Positions 6,864 to 11,045 of a stretch of 11,045 nucleotides of DNA are shown in pieces. The DNA is from an uncultured Burkholderiaceae bacterium (lineage in GTDB: Bacteria; Pseudomonadota; Gammaproteobacteria; Burkholderiales; Burkholderiaceae_C). Each line of letters starts with the position of its first letter. Within the stretch, counting starts at the first letter, position 1. Position numbers and translations under genes: made by a program. The notes beneath the pieces are model-generated. The model made no database searches, had not been told where the DNA came from, and worked only from the letters and a program-made list of their open reading frames with translations. The stretch covers positions 1 through 11,045 of the forward strand of contig CALIDR010000130.1 in assembly GCA_938022295.1 (NCBI GenBank). The letters are read 5' to 3'.

Positions 6864-8363
6864 TCAGGGCACCGGGGCGCCCGTGCTCGGCGCCGCGTCG
6901 CCTCGCCGCACGCGCTCGAGGTCGCCGGCCGGCAGCGGCCGGCAGAAGAGGTACCCCTGCATCAGCGGACAGCCGTTGAGCTGCAGGAAGCGGCGCTGGG
7001 CGTCGGTCTCGACGCCCTCGGCGACGACGTCCAGCCGCAGCCGCCGCGCGAGCTCGATCACGCCGCAGGTGATCGCCGCCGTGCGCTCGTCCTCGGGCAG
7101 GCGCTGGACGAACGAGCGGTCGATCTTGACGACGTCGAACGGGAAGTCGCGCAGGTACGTCAGCGACGAGAACCCGGTGCCGAAGTCGTCGATCGCGATC
7201 CGCGCCCCCAGCCCCTTGACCGCCTGCAGCGCGCGCAAGGCGCCCGCGGTGTCCTGCATCAGCATCGATTCGGTGACCTCGATCTCGAGCCAGCGCGGGT
7301 TGAGCCCGCTGCGCTCGAGCGCGCGCGCCACCGTGGCGACGAAGTCGGGGCGGCAGATCTGCAGCGCCGAGACGTTGACCCCCACCGGCAGCGGCACCAG
7401 GCCCGCCGCCTGCCAGGCGCGGTTCTGCCGGCTTGCGGCTTCGAGCATCCAGGCCCCGATCGGCACGATCAGGCGGCTCTGCTCGGCGATGTCGATGAAG
7501 CGCCCGGGCGCCAGTTCGCCCAGCTTCGGGTGCCGCCAGCGCAGCAGCGCCTCGCTGCCGCACGGCAGGCCGGTGCGCACGTCGTACCGCGGCTGGAACA
7601 CCGGGAACAGCTCGCCGAGGTCGAGCGCGCGGCGCAGCATGCTCTCGAGCTCGAGGCGGTCGGCCGCCAGCGCGTTCATCGATGCGTTGTAGAACTGCAC
7701 GCGGTCCTTGCCGAGGTCCTTCGCGCGGCCGAGCGCGATGTCGGCGTGTTCGAGCAGCTCGTCGGTGCCGGCGCCGTCGCCCGGGTACAGCGCCACGCCG
7801 ACCGACAGCGTCGGGAAGACCTCGATGCCGTCGATCGCGAACACCGCGCCTGCGGCTTCGCGCATGCGGCGCGCGACGCGTTCGGCGTCGGCCGGCTCGG
7901 TGACGTGGGTGAGCACGATCGCGAACTCGTTGCCCTCGACGCGGGCCAGCCCGGCGCGGCGTTCGTGCGCGCTCGCCCCGGCGACGAGGTCGCTCGCGCG
8001 CACGCACGAGGCCAGCCGCTGCGCGATCGTGCGCAGGAAGAGGTCGCTGCGGCGGCGGCCGAGCGTGTGCTTGATGCGGCGGAAGTCGTCGATGTCGGCC
8101 ATCAGCACCGCCAGCGCGCCGCCGTGGCGCTGCGCCTGGCGGCGCTGCAGGTCGAGCTGCTCGCGGAACAGCAGCCGGTTCGGCAGCCCGGTGACGGGGT
8201 CGTAGCAGCGCAGGCGCCGCAGGTCGGCCGCGGCGTCGTGGGCGTCGGGCGGTGCGGCATCGCAGGCGACGGCGGGCGCCTCGGCGCGCGGCGGCGAAGG
8301 GGGCGCCGGCGTCCGGGCCGTGTCGTGCACCGGCGTGCCGTGGCGCTCGAACGGGGCGTTCAT
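6864..8363 (-). CDS. c-di-GMP phosphodiesterase with degenerate GGDEF and intact EAL domain
   Basis: 499 residues. Residues 1-48 are a Pro/Ala-rich linker with no membrane helix, so the protein is probably cytosolic. The GGDEF domain (about 53-223) is degenerate: the signature reads EGNEF at 143-147, the usual FKxIND reads FRRIKHT with Lys for the guanine-contacting Asn, and the RxxD I-site is absent. Cyclase activity is unlikely; GTP sensing or a structural role remains possible. The EAL domain (about 235-490) is complete: EALLR (271-275), N330 in NVS, E362 in EVTES, D392-D393 in DDFGTG, K413 in VKID, E449 in EGVET and Q469. From N330 onward the spacing equals that of RocR, and E271 to N330 differs by one residue. 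It should hydrolyse c-di-GMP to pGpG. The ATG at 8363 overlaps the cyclase stop by 4 bases. The frame stays open to 9491, but that part is a shadow of the cyclase gene. Confidence 0.96.
   Translation of the reverse strand: MNAPFERHGTPVHDTARTPAPPSPPRAEAPAVACDAAPPDAHDAAADLRRLRCYDPVTGLPNRLLFREQLDLQRRQAQRHGGALAVLMADIDDFRRIKHTLGRRRSDLFLRTIAQRLASCVRASDLVAGASAHERRAGLARVEGNEFAIVLTHVTEPADAERVARRMREAAGAVFAIDGIEVFPTLSVGVALYPGDGAGTDELLEHADIALGRAKDLGKDRVQFYNASMNALAADRLELESMLRRALDLGELFPVFQPRYDVRTGLPCGSEALLRWRHPKLGELAPGRFIDIAEQSRLIVPIGAWMLEAASRQNRAWQAAGLVPLPVGVNVSALQICRPDFVATVARALERSGLNPRWLEIEVTESMLMQDTAGALRALQAVKGLGARIAIDDFGTGFSSLTYLRDFPFDVVKIDRSFVQRLPEDERTAAITCGVIELARRLRLDVVAEGVETDAQRRFLQLNGCPLMQGYLFCRPLPAGDLERVRRGDAAPSTGAPVP
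8360..8363 (-). other. ATGA stop/start overlap between cyclase and phosphodiesterase genes
   Basis: Read on the - strand, ATGA holds the phosphodiesterase ATG (8363-8361) and the cyclase TGA (8362-8360). Such overlaps commonly give translational re-initiation and balanced output of two proteins. Confidence 0.88.
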
Positions 8364-9904
8364 GCCATGACCTCCTCGGCACCCGTCGGTTCGGCCGCCG
8401 GCGCGGCCGCGGCCCGGTCGGCGGCGCCGTGCACGACGACCCGGTTGCGCCCACCCTGCTTGGCGGCATACATCGCCTGGTCGGCCTGCTCCAGCAGTTC
8501 GGCCAGGCTCGCGGCGCCGGCGGCCAGGCTCGCGACGCCGAAGCTCGCCGACAGCCGCATGCGCGCGCTGTCGGGGCCGACGCCGCCGCTGTCGGCGACC
8601 TGCTCGCGGATGCGCTCGGCCACCGCGGCCGCCTGGCGGGCGTCGACGCCGGGCAGCACGAGGCAGAACTCCTCGCCGCCGTAACGGCCGACGAGGTCGA
8701 GCGCGCGCACGTTCTCGCGCAGCAGCGCCGCGAAGAGGCGGATCGCGTCGTCGCCGGCGGCGTGGCCGAGGCGGTCGTTGATTGACTTGAAGTGGTCCAT
8801 GTCGGCCATCACGCAGGCCAGGGGCCGCTGCTGCGCCTGCGCCTCGGCCATCAGCGCCTCGGCACGCTCGAACAGCGCGCGCCGGTTCAGGCAACCGCTG
8901 AGCGCGTCGTGGGTGGCCATGACTTCGAGTTCGTGGGCCTTGATCTCGAGCTCCTGCTTCGACGCCGCGAGGTCGGTCAGCGCGTCGAGCAGCTGCTCGT
9001 GCGAGCGTTCGAGCTCGGTCAGATCGACCAGGGTGACGATGCAGCCGCGCACGACGTCGCGTTCGTCGAGCAGCGGCGAGCAGTTCACGCTCAGCGATGC
9101 GGTGACGCGGCCGTCGGTGACGACGCGGTACGCCGCGCCGCGCTGCGTCTGCCGCGTGCGCAGCGCCGTCTCCCACGGCGGCACGGTCAGGCCGTCGTCG
9201 GCCGGCCCGCGCACGAGCCAGCGCACGTCGGCCAGCGGCGTGCCGATCGGCGCCCCGTCGACCCCCGGCGGCGCCAGCGCGACGAAGCTGCGGTTGGCCA
9301 GCAGGACGCGGCCCTTGGCGTCGAGCACGACGACGCCTTCGCTCAGGGTGTCGAACGCGGTGCGCACGCGCTCGGGCACGGCCGACGCCGGGTCCAGGTG
9401 CTGCAGCATGCGGCGCAGGTAGAGGTAGAACAGGACCGAGCCGAACAGGCCGAACAGCAGCATCACCGGCACCGGCCCGCTGAGCAGCCACGCCGCGCCG
9501 CGCGCGTGCAGCGGGCGGAACGTGACTTCGAGCGCGCCCCAGCGGCCGCGGTCGCTGCCGATGTCCACCTTCAGCGCGTCGAGCGTGCCCGCGCGCTCGG
9601 GCCGCCAGCGCTGCAGGTGCTCGCCGGCGTGCGCGAGCAGCACGCCGTCGGCACGGCGCAGGCCGATCGACTGCACCTCGGGGTCGCGCGCCTGCACGCC
9701 TTGCAGTGTGCGCTCGAGGGCGCGCAGGTCCTGCGCCTGCAGCTGCGCGGCGACCTGGATCGCCAGCGCCTGCACGATCCGCCCGCGGGTTTCGCGGGCG
9801 ATGTCGGCCTCGCCCGGGAACAGCCGCAGCGCGACGTCGAACACGAGCAGCAGCCCGGTGGCCAGGGCCACCAGCCCCATCACGATGCGCGGGATCGCCT
9901 TCAC
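8360..9904 (-). CDS. Membrane-bound PAS-GGEEF diguanylate cyclase
   Basis: 514 residues from the GTG at 9904. Order: membrane helix about 7-27, periplasmic segment about 30-137 (helical start, then a short beta region; possibly a single-Cache-like sensor, inferred), second helix about 138-163, PAS domain about 180-295 (AFDTLSEGVVVLDAKGRVLLAN), a coiled-coil signalling helix about 296-328, GGDEF domain about 329-490, and an Ala-rich tail. The cyclase half is canonical: MADMDHFKSIND, GHAAGDD, the signature GGEEF at 409-413, and RxxD I-site R400-D403 nine residues upstream. It should make c-di-GMP from two GTP as a dimer, with product feedback inhibition. An earlier in-frame GTG at 9937 exists. 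I chose 9904 because it overlaps the upstream stop, has a GAGGGGG stretch just before it, and places Lys/Arg residues directly ahead of the helix. The antagonistic phosphodiesterase follows directly. Confidence 0.95.
   Translation of the reverse strand: MKAIPRIVMGLVALATGLLLVFDVALRLFPGEADIARETRGRIVQALAIQVAAQLQAQDLRALERTLQGVQARDPEVQSIGLRRADGVLLAHAGEHLQRWRPERAGTLDALKVDIGSDRGRWGALEVTFRPLHARGAAWLLSGPVPVMLLFGLFGSVLFYLYLRRMLQHLDPASAVPERVRTAFDTLSEGVVVLDAKGRVLLANRSFVALAPPGVDGAPIGTPLADVRWLVRGPADDGLTVPPWETALRTRQTQRGAAYRVVTDGRVTASLSVNCSPLLDERDVVRGCIVTLVDLTELERSHEQLLDALTDLAASKQELEIKAHELEVMATHDALSGCLNRRALFERAEALMAEAQAQQRPLACVMADMDHFKSINDRLGHAAGDDAIRLFAALLRENVRALDLVGRYGGEEFCLVLPGVDARQAAAVAERIREQVADSGGVGPDSARMRLSASFGVASLAAGAASLAELLEQADQAMYAAKQGGRNRVVVHGAADRAAAAPAAEPTGAEEVMA
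9901..9904 (-). other. GTGA stop/start overlap between surface-protein and cyclase genes
   Basis: On the - strand, GTGA holds the cyclase GTG (9904-9902) and the TGA of the surface-protein gene (9903-9901). This implies coupled translation if the GTG at 9904 is the true start; the alternative GTG at 9937 would give a longer overlap. Confidence 0.75.
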
Positions 9905-11045
9905 CGGGCGGCCCCCTCGTCGAGCAGTTCGGCCCACTGGCGCCGCGAGGCCGTCTCGGCCGGCGTCGGCGGCGGCAGCGTCGTCGGCCCGGCCGCGGTG
10001 CCGCTGTCGGCGCCGGTGCTCACGCCGTCGTCGTCGGCGAAGGCGTCGTCGCAGCCATCACGGTCGTCGCGCTGGCGGGCGACGATCGGGATCGGGTCGA
10101 ACGAGCGCCAGGCCGGCAGCGACGCCATCAGCGCCGCGAGCAGGCCGCCGGCGCGCGTGGCCCACAGCAGCACGCCGGCCGAGACGGCGAGGCCGCCACC
10201 GACGAGAGGGTCGGTGAGCGCCTCGAAGTGGCGCTGCAGGTCATCGTCGTCGTCGGTCGAGGGCGCGCCGACGAACCACTCGCCGGCCGACGCCCCGGCA
10301 TCGGGCGCCGAAGGGCCCCCGTCGCTGCCGCGCGCCTGCAACCCGAGCTGCTGCAGCAGCAGCTGCGCCAACTCCTCGGCCGTCCACGCCGCCGGGCCGG
10401 GCGCTTCGCTCAGGTGGCGCCACAACGCCTGTGCGAACGCGGCGTCGGCGCGCCAGGCCGGCGGCAGCGCGCCGCCCGTGCCGACCCGCACGGCCTCCTG
10501 CAGCAGGGTGAGCAGGCGGCCGGTGGGTGAATCGGCGTCGGTGGCCTCTGACACGTCGGCGCGGTTCACGACCGGACCGTCGTCGGCCTCGCGCAGGACC
10601 GAACCGCTGTCGGTCGAGGCCGGCGGCAGGGCTGCAGCCGCAGCGATATCTGTGCCCGGTCCCGGTGACGCAGCCAAGTCCAGCCGCGCCGCGCTCATCG
10701 CCCGCACCGACGGCTGCACGACGTCTGTCGTGTCCGGCACCGCGGGCGCAGGTGCCGGTGCCGGTGCCGGTGCCGGTGCCGGTGCCGGTGCGGGTGCCGG
10801 TGCGGGTGCGGGTGCGGGTGCGGGTGCGGGTGCGGGTGCGGGTGCCGGTGCGGGTGCGGGTGCGGGTGCGGGTGCGGGTGCGGGTGCCGGTGCCGGTGCC
10901 GGTGCCGGTGCCGGTGCCGGTGCGGGTGCAGGCGGAGGAGCAGGGGCAGGGGCAGCCACCGTCAGGTTGAACGACGCCGCGACGCTGGCGCCGCCGGCAT
11001 CGGTCGCGACGACTTGGATCGTGACCGTTCCGACGTCACCGGCAC
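9901..11045 (-). CDS. C-terminal part of a large cadherin/Ig-like repeat surface protein (5' end outside window)
   Basis: 380 residues are visible, with no start. Residues 1-28 (GDVGTVTIQVVATDAGG, then SFNLTV) match the last strands of a dystroglycan-type cadherin-like (CADG/He_PIG) repeat, so the full gene is probably long with many such domains. Residues about 29-98 are a Pro-Ala tract. Residues 99-275 form a low-complexity acidic/Ala-rich linker with a helical stretch containing LLTLLQEAV and ELAQLLLQQLGLQ. A membrane helix lies at about 280-306 (GGGLAVSAGVLLW onward), followed by PAWRSFDPIPIV and an acidic tail rich in Asp. I recall this helix plus PAWR.FDP.P ending in other large repeat proteins of pseudomonads and Burkholderiales, where it probably anchors the C-terminus in the inner membrane. 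No RTX nonapeptide or LapG-type TAAG site is visible in this part. An adhesin or envelope role is inferred. GTG at 10959 is internal, not a start. Confidence 0.8.
   Translation of the reverse strand, partial: AGDVGTVTIQVVATDAGGASVAASFNLTVAAPAPAPPPAPAPAPAPAPAPAPAPAPAPAPAPAPAPAPAPAPAPAPAPAPAPAPAPAPAPAPAPAPAPAPAVPDTTDVVQPSVRAMSAARLDLAASPGPGTDIAAAAALPPASTDSGSVLREADDGPVVNRADVSEATDADSPTGRLLTLLQEAVRVGTGGALPPAWRADAAFAQALWRHLSEAPGPAAWTAEELAQLLLQQLGLQARGSDGGPSAPDAGASAGEWFVGAPSTDDDDDLQRHFEALTDPLVGGGLAVSAGVLLWATRAGGLLAALMASLPAWRSFDPIPIVARQRDDRDGCDDAFADDDGVSTGADSGTAAGPTTLPPPTPAETASRRQWAELLDEGAAR
10751..10930. repeat. 30-unit hexanucleotide tandem repeat coding Pro-Ala
   Basis: Exactly 30 uninterrupted GGTGCN hexamers (+ strand), with no insertion or shift. 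The order by last base is C x6, G, C, G x7, C, G x6, C x6, G, A. On the coding (-) strand each unit reads Ala GCA plus Pro CCG or CCC. GCA is otherwise uncommon in this gene, so the tract looks copied by slippage or unequal exchange rather than built by selection on codons. A rigid extended Pro-Ala linker between the ectodomain and the C-terminal anchor is the likely protein effect. Gain or loss of a unit keeps the frame. Confidence 0.95.

Noticed and set aside
4204..7692. A 1162-codon open frame on the + strand spanning glcB and beyond
   Set aside because: It overlaps the certain glcB gene in another frame, its product is Arg/Ala/Pro/His low complexity, and it crosses into antisense of the phosphodiesterase. 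It is a GC-bias shadow.
8364..9491. The phosphodiesterase frame stays open for 376 codons upstream of its ATG, suggesting an 875-residue fusion
   Set aside because: That stretch is an Arg/Ala-rich shadow of the cyclase gene, and the ATG in the ATGA overlap gives a normal GGDEF-EAL protein.
10527..10970. A + strand frame over the repeat giving a Pro/Arg-Val dipeptide product
   Set aside because: It is the antisense reading of the Pro-Ala tract, with no start context and no neighbouring partner.

Overview
The window is a very GC-rich, tightly packed stretch of bacterial chromosome. Dense G/C third positions, a malate synthase G, a PEP-CTERM surface protein and the style of the LysR regulator and c-di-GMP proteins point to a betaproteobacterium of the order Burkholderiales (Rubrivivax/Leptothrix/Methylibium-like). 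That placement is inference from protein character, not from a marker gene. No rRNA, tRNA, insertion sequence, phage gene or CRISPR array is visible.

Layout. (1) Positions 1-132 hold the 3' end of a small PsiF-like secreted protein, + strand. (2) 270-1181 encodes an exported PEP-CTERM protein, + strand, with a very strong ribosome binding site. (3) 1206-4059, - strand, holds a patatin-like phospholipase of the NTE type (N-terminal cyclic-nucleotide-binding domain) followed 31 bp later by a LysR regulator. (4) The 298-bp divergent gap 4060-4357 contains a perfect AT-rich palindrome that looks like an operator. (5) 4358-6844, + strand, holds malate synthase G (glcB) and, 12 bp downstream, an 83-residue membrane protein. 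(6) 6864-11045, - strand, holds three genes read in the order surface protein, diguanylate cyclase, c-di-GMP phosphodiesterase.

The third block is the most interesting. The upstream gene enters from the right edge. It shows the end of a cadherin/Ig-like (CADG/He_PIG-type) repeat, a Pro-Ala tract of 30 perfect-length hexanucleotide units, a linker, one membrane helix and an acidic tail. Its stop codon overlaps the GTG start of a two-helix, PAS-containing GGEEF protein with an intact active site and I-site. That gene's stop overlaps the ATG of a GGDEF-EAL protein whose EAL half keeps every catalytic residue while its GGDEF half is degenerate. A large envelope or adhesin-like protein is therefore joined in one translationally coupled unit to enzymes that make and break c-di-GMP, a plausible local control circuit for surface attachment.

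The rest is ordinary: glyoxylate-bypass metabolism (glcB), a serine lipid hydrolase with a regulator, and an isolated exosortase substrate. No wholly new system is demonstrated. The coupled adhesin/c-di-GMP unit, its slippage-prone tract and the glcB palindrome are the items worth following up.
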